DNA of 8,423 nt from Gulosibacter massiliensis. Its GTDB lineage: Bacteria > Actinomycetota > Actinomycetes > Actinomycetales > Microbacteriaceae. Below, one piece after another: positions 1 to 6,299 of this stretch (position 1 is its first letter; every line of letters begins with the position of its first letter). A program made the translations under genes and the position numbers. The notes beneath the pieces are model-generated. The model had not been told where the DNA came from. It saw only the letters and a program-made list of their open reading frames with translations, and did not search any database. Where the stretch lies: positions 1-8,423 of the forward strand of contig CAMDKN010000051.1 of NCBI GenBank assembly GCA_945901035.1, written 5' to 3'.

Positions 1-30
1 CTGTACTAAGAATCGGGATTGTTCAATCAT
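1..30 (-). CDS. start of an unidentified gene, cut by the window edge
   Basis: Only ten codons are visible, reading MIEQSRFLVQ with no stop before the left edge. The case for a real start is the ATG preceded at 5 bases by GGAGGA, the strongest Shine-Dalgarno in the window, and its position 66 bases after the purL stop on the same strand, so it could be co-transcribed with purL or have its own promoter in that gap. Ten residues are too few to assign a family or function, and I do not guess one. A chance ATG after a purine-rich stretch remains possible. Confidence 0.5.
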   Translation of the reverse strand, partial: MIEQSRFLVQ

Positions 31-35
31 GTGTG

Positions 36-41
36 TCCTCC
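36..41 (-). promoter_or_regulatory. Shine-Dalgarno of the gene cut by the left edge
   Basis: GGAGGA on the minus strand, 5 bases before the ATG at 28-30. It is a near-complete anti-16S match and is the main reason for calling a gene start here. Confidence 0.55.
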
Positions 42-96
42 ATTGGGGTCAAGGCTAACGCGGACCACCCTCGTGTTTGGGTTTCACCACTCGGTG

Positions 97-2397
97 CTAG
101 CCCCCGACGACCGGTCCGAAATGGGTGGGCAGCGTCGAGCGGTGGGCGTGTCGCAGCTCGTCGATGGTGACGGCGAACAACCCTTGAACTTCGAGCTCGC
201 CCGGACGCTTGTCGGTGACGCCGACGCGGACGACGGGAACGTCTCGTCCCTCACACAATCCGCGGAACTTCACGTCATCTTCGCGGGCGACCGACACGAG
301 TGCACGGGCCTGGGTCTCGGAGAACAGCGCGGCGGTGGAATCCACGCCGTCGCGGGACATGATTTCGTCGATCCACACGCGAGCGCCAACACCGAATCGC
401 AGGACTCCGTCGGCGAGCGCGCGCATAAAGCCCCCCGTTCCTAGGTCGACCGCGCTAGTCACGATTCCCTCGCGCGCCGCGGCGCCCAACAATCCCGCTA
501 GATCCTTCTCTGCGGTGAAATCGACTCGCGGCGGAACGCCACCGAGGTGGTCGTGAATGACACCAGCCCAGACGGATCCGCCCAGTTCATCGGCGGTAAC
601 GCCCAACAGATAGATGTTTTCGCCCTCGTCTTGCCAGCCGGACGGCAGGCGGCGAGCAACGTTGTCGATCGAGCCCAGGACAGCGACAACCGGGGTCGGG
701 TGAATCGGGACGTCACCCGTTTGGTTGTAGAACGACACGTTTCCGCCCGTCACGGGGATTCCCAGTTCCAGGCACCCGTCCGCGAGGCCTTCGACCGCGC
801 GGGCGAACTGCCACATGACCTCGGGGTTTTCGGGGGAACCGAAATTCAGACAATCGCTGACGGCGAGAGGCTTTGCGCCGCTCGACGCAACGTTGCGATA
901 CGACTCGACCAGAGCCAACTGGGCGCCCACATAGGGGTCGAGTTGGCAATAACGGCCGTTCGCGTCGGTTGCGAGGGCGACGCCCAGGCCGCTGACCTCG
1001 TCGATGCGAATCATGCCCGCGCCATCGGGGGTGTGGAGTGCGGTGTTGCCACCGACGTAGTAGTCGTACTGGTTGGTGATCCAGTCGGTGTCGGCTTCGT
1101 TCGGGGACCCGAGGATTGCGAGGAACTGCCGCTTCAGTTCGTCACCGTCGGTTGAACGAGCGAACTTCGCCGGCGAATCCGCCTGCAGCGCGTCGAGCCA
1201 CGCGGGGTATTCCATCGGACGGTTGTACACGGGTCCGTCGATCGCGACGGTCCGCGGGTCGACGTCGACGATGGTCTGACCCTTCCACTCGATGACGAGT
1301 CGGCCGGTGTCGGTGACTTCGCCCAGAACGCTCGCCTCGACGTCCCACTTGGTCGTGACCTCGAGGAACGCGTCCAGTTTGTCGGGGCGAACAATCGCCA
1401 TCATGCGTTCCTGGCTCTCGGACATGAGGATTTCCTCGGCCGTGAGCGTCGGGTCGCGCAGCAACACGTTGTCGAGCGTGATGAACATTCCGCCGTCGCC
1501 GTTGGACGCGAGTTCGCTCGTGGCGCACGAGATTCCGGCGGCACCCAGGTCTTGGATGCCTTCGACACAACCGCCCGCGAACAACTCGAGGCAGCACTCG
1601 ATGAGGACCTTTTCGGCGAATGGGTCGCCGACCTGAACGGCGGGCCGTTTGGTTGGACCGCCTTCGGCGAACGTGTCGGACGCGAGAATTGACGCGCCAC
1701 CGATGCCGTCACCGCCGGTGCGGGCACCGAACAGGACGACCTTGTTGCCCACGCCCTTGGCGTTCGCGAGATGAAGGTCTTCGTGGCGCAGAGCGCCGAC
1801 CGCCAACGCGTTGACGAGCGGATTCGCCTGATAGACCGAGTCGAACCACGTCTCGCCGCCGATGTTCGGAAGTCCGAGGCAGTTCCCGTAAAACGAGATC
1901 CCGCCCACGACACCGTTCACGACCCGGGTCGTGTCGGGGTGGTCGATCGCGCCGAATCGCAGGGCGTCCATGACAGCCACGGGACGAGCGCCCATCGAAA
2001 TGATGTCCCGCACGATACCGCCGATCCCCGTTGCGGCGCCCTGAAACGGCTCGATGTAGGACGGGTGGTTGTGGCTCTCGATTTTGAAGGTGACGGCCCA
2101 GCCCTCACCGATGTCGACAACTCCCGCATTTTCGCCCATGCCGACCATGAGGTGCTTAGTCATTTCGGGCGACACCTTCTGGCCAAACTGGCGCAGGTGG
2201 ACCTTGGACGACTTGTACGAGCAGTGTTCCGACCACATGACGGAATACATCGCCAGCTCGCCGCTCGTGGGACGACGGCCCAGGATGTCGCGAATCTGTT
2301 GGTATTCGTCCGGCTTGAGCCCGAGCAGGTGGAACGGCTGATCCTTCTCGGGAGTCGCCGCAGCGTTCTCGACGGTGTCGGGAATGTGATCGTTCAC
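97..2397 (-). CDS. purL: phosphoribosylformylglycinamidine synthase, PurL subunit (FGAM synthase II)
   Basis: Catalyses the ATP-dependent amidation of FGAR to FGAM in the cytosol, using ammonia delivered by PurQ with PurS bridging the two. At 766 residues it is the small-type PurL, lacking the fused glutaminase of the roughly 1300-residue enterobacterial form. Visible motifs are WSEHCSYK (55-62, with the His58 expected to be catalytic), KIESHNHPS (105-113), GIGGIVRDI (124-132), [10 protein letters not shown] (283-292) and MSESQERM (325-332). The second half repeats the fold, with GNVSFYNQT (552-560) and HDHLGG (615-620). In that half, DLGTGGF (651-657) stands where many relatives have DLSDGGL, a mild divergence in a region not expected to be the active site. 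The start is GTG with AGGAG 5 bases upstream in the 12-base gap after purQ. It is the last gene of the minus-strand purine run. Confidence 0.97.
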   Translation of the reverse strand: MNDHIPDTVENAAATPEKDQPFHLLGLKPDEYQQIRDILGRRPTSGELAMYSVMWSEHCSYKSSKVHLRQFGQKVSPEMTKHLMVGMGENAGVVDIGEGWAVTFKIESHNHPSYIEPFQGAATGIGGIVRDIISMGARPVAVMDALRFGAIDHPDTTRVVNGVVGGISFYGNCLGLPNIGGETWFDSVYQANPLVNALAVGALRHEDLHLANAKGVGNKVVLFGARTGGDGIGGASILASDTFAEGGPTKRPAVQVGDPFAEKVLIECCLELFAGGCVEGIQDLGAAGISCATSELASNGDGGMFITLDNVLLRDPTLTAEEILMSESQERMMAIVRPDKLDAFLEVTTKWDVEASVLGEVTDTGRLVIEWKGQTIVDVDPRTVAIDGPVYNRPMEYPAWLDALQADSPAKFARSTDGDELKRQFLAILGSPNEADTDWITNQYDYYVGGNTALHTPDGAGMIRIDEVSGLGVALATDANGRYCQLDPYVGAQLALVESYRNVASSGAKPLAVSDCLNFGSPENPEVMWQFARAVEGLADGCLELGIPVTGGNVSFYNQTGDVPIHPTPVVAVLGSIDNVARRLPSGWQDEGENIYLLGVTADELGGSVWAGVIHDHLGGVPPRVDFTAEKDLAGLLGAAAREGIVTSAVDLGTGGFMRALADGVLRFGVGARVWIDEIMSRDGVDSTAALFSETQARALVSVAREDDVKFRGLCEGRDVPVVRVGVTDKRPGELEVQGLFAVTIDELRHAHRSTLPTHFGPVVGG

Positions 2398-2402
2398 GGA
2401 GG

Positions 2403-2407
2403 CTCCT
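2403..2407 (-). promoter_or_regulatory. Shine-Dalgarno of purL
   Basis: AGGAG on the minus strand, 5 bases before the purL GTG at 2395-2397. It fills the 12-base gap between purQ and purL and fixes the GTG start. Confidence 0.75.
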
Positions 2408-2409
2408 GG

Positions 2410-3105
2410 TTATGAGAGGACAGTGGCGCGCAGCACCGACTGGAACATGGCGAGTCCGTCCGTTCCGGACGACATCGCCGCGGGGGTGTCGGGGCCGAAT
2501 CCGGGCTCAACGGCGTGTTCGGGGTGCGGCATGAGTCCGACGACGTTTCCGCGCGCGTTTCGCAGCCCCGCGATGTCGTTCAGTGACCCGTTGGGGTTCA
2601 CTTCGAGATAACGGAACACGACGAGCCCGTCGCCCTCCAGGCGGTTTAGCGTCTCGTCGTCGGCGATGAATCCACCTTCGCCGTTCTTCAGCGGAATGGT
2701 GATCTCTTGGCCCTGCGTGTAGCCGCTCGTCCACGGGGTGTCGATGTTCTCGACGCGGAGCTTCTGGTCGCGTCGAACGAACGTGCCGTGATCGTTTCGA
2801 ATGAGTCCTCCGGCGAGGAGGTGGGCTTCGACGAGAATCTGAAAGCCGTTGCAGATGCCGAGGACGGGCATGCCCTTATTCGCTGCGTCGATAACCTCGC
2901 TCATGATGGGCGAGTGGGCGGCGATTGCGCCACACCGCAGGTAGTCACCGTAGGAGAAGCCGCCGGGTAGAACGATGGCGTCGACGCCGTGCAAGTCTGT
3001 ATCGCCGTGCCAGAGCGAAACAGCGTCACCGCCGGCGAGGCGAATGGCGCGAAGTGCATCGCGGTCGTCGAGCGAACCGGGGAACGTAATGACGCCGACG
3101 CGCAC
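2410..3105 (-). CDS. purQ: phosphoribosylformylglycinamidine synthase, glutaminase subunit PurQ (FGAM synthase I)
   Basis: Class I glutamine amidotransferase that hydrolyses glutamine and channels ammonia to PurL in the PurL/PurQ/PurS complex. The 231 residues match the usual size of stand-alone PurQ. The N-terminal [12 protein letters not shown] (5-16) is typical, [15 protein letters not shown] (46-60) is the oxyanion-side motif, GICNGFQ (83-89) carries the nucleophile Cys85, and PHPEH (193-197) supplies His194 and Glu196 of the triad. The frame stays open upstream to 3339, but that extension lies over purS and looks like shadow sequence (Arg/Ser-rich), so the GTG at 3103-3105 is chosen. That GTG directly precedes the conserved [10 protein letters not shown] and is separated from the purS stop by one base (TAG-C-GTG), implying translational coupling. 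Only a weak GGCGGA lies upstream. Confidence 0.97.
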   Translation of the reverse strand: MRVGVITFPGSLDDRDALRAIRLAGGDAVSLWHGDTDLHGVDAIVLPGGFSYGDYLRCGAIAAHSPIMSEVIDAANKGMPVLGICNGFQILVEAHLLAGGLIRNDHGTFVRRDQKLRVENIDTPWTSGYTQGQEITIPLKNGEGGFIADDETLNRLEGDGLVVFRYLEVNPNGSLNDIAGLRNARGNVVGLMPHPEHAVEPGFGPDTPAAMSSGTDGLAMFQSVLRATVLS

Positions 3106-3106
3106 G

Positions 3107-3355
3107 CTAGTCCGCCACGCGAATCGAGATGACGTCTTCAATGACGTCGTTCGACAGGACGTCTTTCGCGACCTCGGCAATGTGGTCAAGCAACTTCGGG
3201 GTGACCTCGCCCTCAATCGTGATTTCGAAGCGCTTTCCGATGCGGACGTCCGTGATCTCGCCGTCACCGAATCGCTGCAGAGCGCGGGCTGTGGCCTTAC
3301 CGGCCGGGTCGAGCAGAACTTCTTTCGGCATAACCTCAACGATGACCTTGGGCAC
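3107..3355 (-). CDS. purS: phosphoribosylformylglycinamidine synthase subunit PurS
   Basis: Small structural subunit that dimerises and links PurQ to PurL for ammonia transfer; it has no active site of its own. The 82 residues have the usual length, and the sequence is typical: [18 protein letters not shown] near the start, ALQRFG (25-30), a VRIGKRFEI strand and a C-terminal acidic helix ending in ISIRVAD. The start codon is GTG, with GAGGAG 5 bases upstream. A TAGACT box 35-41 bases before the start suggests that purS, purQ and purL can be transcribed separately from purDC, although read-through from purC is also likely because all five genes are on one strand without a convincing terminator between them. 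Confidence 0.95.
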   Translation of the reverse strand: MPKVIVEVMPKEVLLDPAGKATARALQRFGDGEITDVRIGKRFEITIEGEVTPKLLDHIAEVAKDVLSNDVIEDVISIRVAD

Positions 3356-3360
3356 GCGCT

Positions 3361-3366
3361 CTCCTC
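3361..3366 (-). promoter_or_regulatory. Shine-Dalgarno of purS
   Basis: GAGGAG on the minus strand, 5 bases before the GTG at 3353-3355. It supports the GTG as the purS start. Confidence 0.7.
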
Positions 3367-3390
3367 GACTTGTCGCTGAATTCTGCCTTC

Positions 3391-3396
3391 AGTCTA
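3391..3396 (-). promoter_or_regulatory. candidate -10 box for purSQL
   Basis: TAGACT on the minus strand fits the actinobacterial TAnnnT -10 pattern. A start point near 3384 would give a leader of about 29 bases that includes the GAGGAG site. The region 17 bases upstream (about 3414-3419) does not resemble TTGACA. An inverted repeat, GTCGG-5-CCGAC (3403-3417), lies immediately upstream of the -10 and overlaps the would-be -35. The call is by motif only. Confidence 0.35.
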
Positions 3397-3441
3397 TTGG
3401 CGGTCGGCACGTCCGACGGGAGACCCTCGCAGAGCTCGCGG

Positions 3442-3477
3442 TCAATTCGCCGCGGTGAGTCGGGAAATGAGCTCGCG
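3442..3477 (-). other. in-frame open tail after the purC stop, probable lost C-terminus of PurC
   Basis: Directly after the purC TAA (3478-3480) the same frame reads RELISRLTAAN and then TGA at 3442-3444. Read with a Tyr codon in place of the TAA, the junction is TAERYRELISRLT, which resembles the usual PurC C-terminal helix (compare the TRARYIAAYERISG-type ending of other actinobacterial PurC as I remember it). The simplest reading is a TAC or TAT codon changed to TAA, cutting 12 residues from the protein. A sequencing error at one base would look the same. Confidence 0.55.
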
Positions 3478-4308
3478 TTACCGTTCGGCGGTTCGAGTGA
3501 CGATGTCGGCGGGAAGTTCGGGCGGTGTTCCCGTCTTGTCCGAGTTCGCCGAGAGCCAGTCCCGCACAATCTGCTTGTCGAACGAATCGAGGCGGTTCGG
3601 CCCACCCGCGGCATAGGTGTTGGCGTCCCAGTAGCGGCTGGAATCCGAGGTCAGCACCTCGTCGCCCAACCGAAGAACGCCGGTTTCGCGATCACGCCCG
3701 AATTCGAACTTCGTGTCGGCGAGGATGAGCCCCTCGGCCTCGGCGATGTCACTAGCGCGGCGGAAAATCGCGAGGCTCGTGTCGCGCAACGCGCGAGCGG
3801 TTTCATCGCCGACCAGGTCCACCGTTTGTTCGAACGAGATGTTTTCGTCGTGCTCGCCCATCGGCGCCTTGAAAGCCGGGGTGAAGAGGGGTTCGGGCAA
3901 GCGGTCACCGTTCGCCAGTCCGGAGGGTAGCGCGATTCCGCACACGGTTCCCGACTCGCGGTATTCGGCCCAACCGCTACCGACGAGATATCCGCGCACG
4001 ACACACTCCACGGGAAGCATTGCCAGGCCGCGCACGACCATTCCGCGACGAGCAACCTCCGCGGGCGGCTCGACAGGCAGCAGGTGATTGGGAAAGTCCG
4101 AGAGTTGGTCGAACCACCACCGTGACAGTGTCGTGAGCAATTCGCCCTTGCCGGGAATCGCGGGGGATAAAACGTGGTCGAAAGCAGATACCCGGTCACT
4201 GGCCACCATCAATACGGTGGGCGACGATTCGAGAGTAGATTCCGTTTCGGGAATATACAGATCGCGCACTTTTCCCGAATAGGCGAGGCCCCAGCCGGTC
4301 AGCGTCAT
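3478..4308 (-). CDS. purC: phosphoribosylaminoimidazole-succinocarboxamide synthase (SAICAR synthase), apparently shortened at the C-terminus
   Basis: Joins CAIR and aspartate with ATP to give SAICAR. Visible family motifs: YSGKVRDLY (10-18, nucleotide-binding loop), VASDRVSAFD (35-44), IPGKGELLT (51-59), ECVVRGYLVGSGWAEY (101-116), ADTKFEFG (197-204) and GDEVLTSDSSRYW (215-227). Ser221 sits where many relatives have Pro (TPDSSRFW), probably a lineage variant. The ATG overlaps the purD stop as ATGA, and no strong Shine-Dalgarno is seen, so translation is likely coupled to purD. The protein has 276 residues, against roughly 290-300 in many actinobacteria. It ends at DIVTRTAER exactly where a Tyr is expected, and the frame continues sensibly for 11 codons. 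All catalytic motifs lie upstream of the stop, so the enzyme is probably still active. Confidence 0.96.
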   Translation of the reverse strand: MTLTGWGLAYSGKVRDLYIPETESTLESSPTVLMVASDRVSAFDHVLSPAIPGKGELLTTLSRWWFDQLSDFPNHLLPVEPPAEVARRGMVVRGLAMLPVECVVRGYLVGSGWAEYRESGTVCGIALPSGLANGDRLPEPLFTPAFKAPMGEHDENISFEQTVDLVGDETARALRDTSLAIFRRASDIAEAEGLILADTKFEFGRDRETGVLRLGDEVLTSDSSRYWDANTYAAGGPNRLDSFDKQIVRDWLSANSDKTGTPPELPADIVTRTAER

Positions 4309-5555
4309 TCGACCACTCGTTGGGCGATATCGGTTCGAAAATGCGACCCTTCCAAGTGGATACGATCAAGGGCGAGGTACGCCCGGCGACGAGCGTCACC
4401 GAAGTCGCCGGCTCGTGCCACGACAGAAAGCACGCGGCCGCCGGTTGACACGAAACCGTCGCCGTCGCGGGCCGTGGCCGCGTGGGCGATGGACACACCG
4501 GGAACCTCGAGTGCGTCGGGCAAACCCAGGATTGGCTTACCCGTTTCGGGCGACTCGGGATACCCCTCGCTGGCGAGAACCACCGCGAGAGCGACATCCG
4601 AGCTGAAGACGGGTTCGGGCACGGTGGCAAGACGACCGGTTGCGGTGGCGAGCAACAGGTCCGCGAGAGACGAGTCGAGCCGTTCCAGAACAACCTGCGT
4701 CTCCGGGTCACCGAATCGCGCATTGAATTCGATGACGCGAACGCCGTCGTGCGTGAGGATCAACCCGCAGTACAAGAGTCCGACAAACGGCGTGCCTCGA
4801 CGGGACATCTCGCGAATCGTCGGCTGGGCGACGGTCTCGATGATTTCGTCGACGAACCCCTCGGGCAACCACGGGAGTGGCGAATAAGCGCCCATGCCTC
4901 CCGTGTTGGGTCCCTCGTCGTTGTCGAACGCGCGTTTGTAATCCTGGGCGGGCGACAGCGGGACAACCGCATCCCCGTCGGACAGAACGAATAGGGACAC
5001 TTCCTGCCCGTCGAGGAACTCCTCGATCAGGACCGGACCGTGGTGAATGTAGAACTCGGCGTGGTCACACGCCGCATCACGGTCACTCGTGACAATTACC
5101 CCTTTACCGGCCGCGAGGCCGTCGGCCTTGACGACGTAGGGGGAACCGAATTCGTCGAGCGCCGTTTCCACCTCGCGCAGAGTGGTCGCCGAGATGGATC
5201 GACCGTTGGGAACTCGCGCGGCGTTCATCACTTCTTTCGCGAAATCTTTCGACCCTTCGAGCCGCGCCGCGGCCTTGTCGGGCCCAAAAACGGGAACGCC
5301 AACGGCACGAAGCGCGTCGGCGACTCCCGCCACGAGAGGGGCCTCCGGTCCGATGATGACGAGCTCGACGCCCTGTTCGGCCGCGTAGTTGGCGATAAGC
5401 GGTCCGTCTTCGATGTTGAGCGAAACGACCTCGACTACTTCGGCAATTCCGGCGTTTCCCGGGGCGGCGACGATCTGGTGAGCGGTCGTGTCGCGAAGCA
5501 GTGCGCGCACGATGGCGTGCTCTCTCGCACCGGACCCAATCACAAGTATCTTCAC
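4305..5555 (-). CDS. purD: phosphoribosylamine-glycine ligase (GAR synthetase)
   Basis: ATP-grasp enzyme that joins phosphoribosylamine to glycine, giving GAR in step 2 of the pathway. The 416 residues are close to the family norm. Domains: N-terminal Rossmann-like part with [10 protein letters not shown] (5-14) and [14 protein letters not shown] (67-80); GSKDFAKE (101-108); the ATP-grasp loop [13 protein letters not shown] (141-153); [12 protein letters not shown] (215-226); and the signature [12 protein letters not shown] (276-287) carrying metal and substrate ligands. The C-terminal domain (about 320-416) includes VVLASEGYP. The start is GTG, chosen because the first residues MKILVIGSG are the conserved beginning. 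There is no Shine-Dalgarno, but TAGTGT lies 6 bases upstream, so a leaderless mRNA is inferred. It is the first gene of the five-gene run. Confidence 0.97.
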   Translation of the reverse strand: MKILVIGSGAREHAIVRALLRDTTAHQIVAAPGNAGIAEVVEVVSLNIEDGPLIANYAAEQGVELVIIGPEAPLVAGVADALRAVGVPVFGPDKAAARLEGSKDFAKEVMNAARVPNGRSISATTLREVETALDEFGSPYVVKADGLAAGKGVIVTSDRDAACDHAEFYIHHGPVLIEEFLDGQEVSLFVLSDGDAVVPLSPAQDYKRAFDNDEGPNTGGMGAYSPLPWLPEGFVDEIIETVAQPTIREMSRRGTPFVGLLYCGLILTHDGVRVIEFNARFGDPETQVVLERLDSSLADLLLATATGRLATVPEPVFSSDVALAVVLASEGYPESPETGKPILGLPDALEVPGVSIAHAATARDGDGFVSTGGRVLSVVARAGDFGDARRRAYLALDRIHLEGSHFRTDIAQRVVE

Positions 5556-5561
5556 GAGAGA

Positions 5562-5567
5562 ACACTA
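5562..5567 (-). promoter_or_regulatory. candidate -10 of a leaderless purD promoter
   Basis: TAGTGT on the minus strand, followed by the six bases TCTCTC and then the purD GTG. The spacing puts the transcription start on the first base of the start codon. No Shine-Dalgarno and no TTGACA-like -35 is visible. The upstream part of this promoter overlaps the divergent promoter of the SCP-like gene. Confidence 0.5.
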
Positions 5568-5577
5568 CCTTTGCCGC

Positions 5578-5586
5578 TGCTAGCGT
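5578..5586 (+). promoter_or_regulatory. candidate extended -10 of a leaderless promoter for the SCP-like gene
   Basis: TGCTAGCGT is an extended -10 (TGn followed by TAGCGT). Seven bases separate it from the GTG at 5594, so transcription would begin at or next to the start codon. There is no Shine-Dalgarno before that GTG. This box lies only 10 bases from the divergent purD -10. Confidence 0.45.
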
Positions 5587-5593
5587 GTTGAGC

Positions 5594-5959
5594 GTGCCGC
5601 TTCCCCGAATTGACACCGAGCGTGGCCGAGTCGCCGTCGCCGCGGTTCGGGACGGTTCGGCGGACCGAAATCTGACGGCCACCGCGGTGCGTTTCATCCT
5701 GCAGGAGTTCGCGCGACTCGCTCCCGGAAAGTCGGTCGAGGTGCGCGTTCCACCCCACGGGGTCGTCCAGATCGTCGAGGGCCTCGGTCACACCCGAGGG
5801 ACACCGCCCAACGTCATCGAACTCGACGCCGAGACGCTCGTGGCGCTCGCGGTCGGTGACGAGACGTGGGAGGCGGCCGTCAACCGCGGTGCCGTTCGAG
5901 CGTCGGGAACCCGTGCGTCCCTCGCCGAACTTGTGCCCCTTTCCGCACTGAGAGAATAG
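5594..5959 (+). CDS. sterol carrier family protein (bacterial SCP-2-like domain), function unknown
   Basis: 121 residues. The core (APGKSVEVRVPPHGVVQ, 43-59, followed by EGLGHTRGTPPNVIELD) is typical of small actinobacterial proteins annotated as sterol carrier family or bacterial SCP orthologue; the GTPPNVIE block is the most recognisable part. No signal peptide or membrane segment is visible, so it should be cytosolic. Related genes commonly sit beside purF in mycobacteria and corynebacteria, as I recall, so a link with purine metabolism is repeated across genera, but no reaction is known to me. An ATG at 5501 would extend the protein over purD and is rejected; GTG at 5594 (VPLPRIDTERG) agrees with the promoter box, and GTG at 5585 is an alternative. 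The membrane protein gene follows after 4 bases and is likely co-transcribed. Confidence 0.85.
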   Translation: MPLPRIDTERGRVAVAAVRDGSADRNLTATAVRFILQEFARLAPGKSVEVRVPPHGVVQIVEGLGHTRGTPPNVIELDAETLVALAVGDETWEAAVNRGAVRASGTRASLAELVPLSALRE

Positions 5960-5963
5960 ACAC

Positions 5964-6290
5964 ATGGCTAAAGAAGAAGTCACCATCCGCCGCGCACCGC
6001 GCATGTGGTCGTTCATGATGACGGGTGCTGTGGTCGGCGTCATCGCCTCGACTTTCGTTACGGGCGCCGCCCCCATCAACCCCTCGGTGGGTTTCTGGCC
6101 GACGTTGGGGTTTTTCGCTCTGTTCGGTTTCGCGATTGGTCTCTCACTCGGCGGAGTGGTCGGCTTCGTCATTGACGCGCGCACGAAAACGTCGCGCGGA
6201 GTCGCCTCGATCACAAAGACCACGGCGAAGAAAACGCCCACATCGAAACCGAAGTCAACACCGAAACCAACACCAAAACCGAAGAACTAG
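5964..6290 (+). CDS. small membrane protein with two predicted helices and a Lys/Thr/Pro-rich tail, function unknown
   Basis: 108 residues, not recognised as a named family. The basic N-terminus (residues 1-14, RRAPR) precedes a hydrophobic helix at about 15-33 (SFMMTGAVVGVIASTF), a short loop, and a longer one at about 48-70 (LGFFALFGFAIGLSLGGVVGFVI) rich in Gly, suggesting tight packing. The positive-inside rule puts both the N-terminus and the tail in the cytoplasm. Residues 72-108 are low complexity with nine lysines and a repeating TPKP pattern, encoded by 12-base tandem repeats. The ATG follows the SCP-like stop by 4 bases, with only a weak GAGAGAA as ribosome site, pointing to translation coupled to the upstream gene. 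It ends 9 bases from the convergent purF stop. A membrane anchor or small subunit role is possible but unsupported. Confidence 0.8.
   Translation: MAKEEVTIRRAPRMWSFMMTGAVVGVIASTFVTGAAPINPSVGFWPTLGFFALFGFAIGLSLGGVVGFVIDARTKTSRGVASITKTTAKKTPTSKPKSTPKPTPKPKN
6248..6283 (+). repeat. 12-base imperfect tandem repeat coding for the TPKP tail
   Basis: Three adjacent 12-base units, ACCGAAGTCAAC, ACCGAAACCAAC and ACCAAAACCGAA, differ at a few positions. They lie inside the membrane protein gene and produce its Lys/Thr/Pro tail. The stretch is clearly poorer in GC than its surroundings. Because 12 is a multiple of three, gain or loss of a unit would keep the frame. Confidence 0.7.
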
Positions 6291-6299
6291 CCCTCAGGA

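Noticed and set aside
85..96. CACC-4-GGTG inverted repeat after the purL stop as a terminator
   Set aside because: A four-base stem without a T-tract is expected by chance.
547..2415. Plus-strand open frames of about 200 residues inside purL (547-1155 and 1771-2415)
   Set aside because: They are codon-bias shadows of purL; the translations show no known family and no ribosome sites.
3106..3339. Longer purQ starting at 3339 (309 residues)
   Set aside because: The extra 78 residues lie antiparallel-free but out of frame over purS, are rich in Arg/Ser, and have no PurQ similarity; the conserved start [11 protein letters not shown] begins at the GTG at 3103-3105.
3440..3445. TTGACC upstream of purS as a -35 box
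   Set aside because: It lies more than 40 bases before the TAGACT box, and no -10 is found at the proper distance; it also overlaps the TGA that ends the purC tail frame.
3437..3454. Hairpin CGCGG-8-CCGCG after purC as a terminator
   Set aside because: Only five base pairs with an eight-base loop and no following T-tract in the purC direction; too weak to call.
5501..5593. ATG-started extension of the SCP-like protein to 5501
   Set aside because: It would overlap the 5' end of purD on the other strand by 55 bases and pass through both promoter candidates; the extension resembles antisense shadow sequence.
5552..6241. 229-residue minus-strand frame opposite the SCP-like and membrane protein genes
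   Set aside because: No recognisable domain and no ribosome site; it covers both better-supported genes and the promoter gap, and long antisense frames are expected at this GC content.
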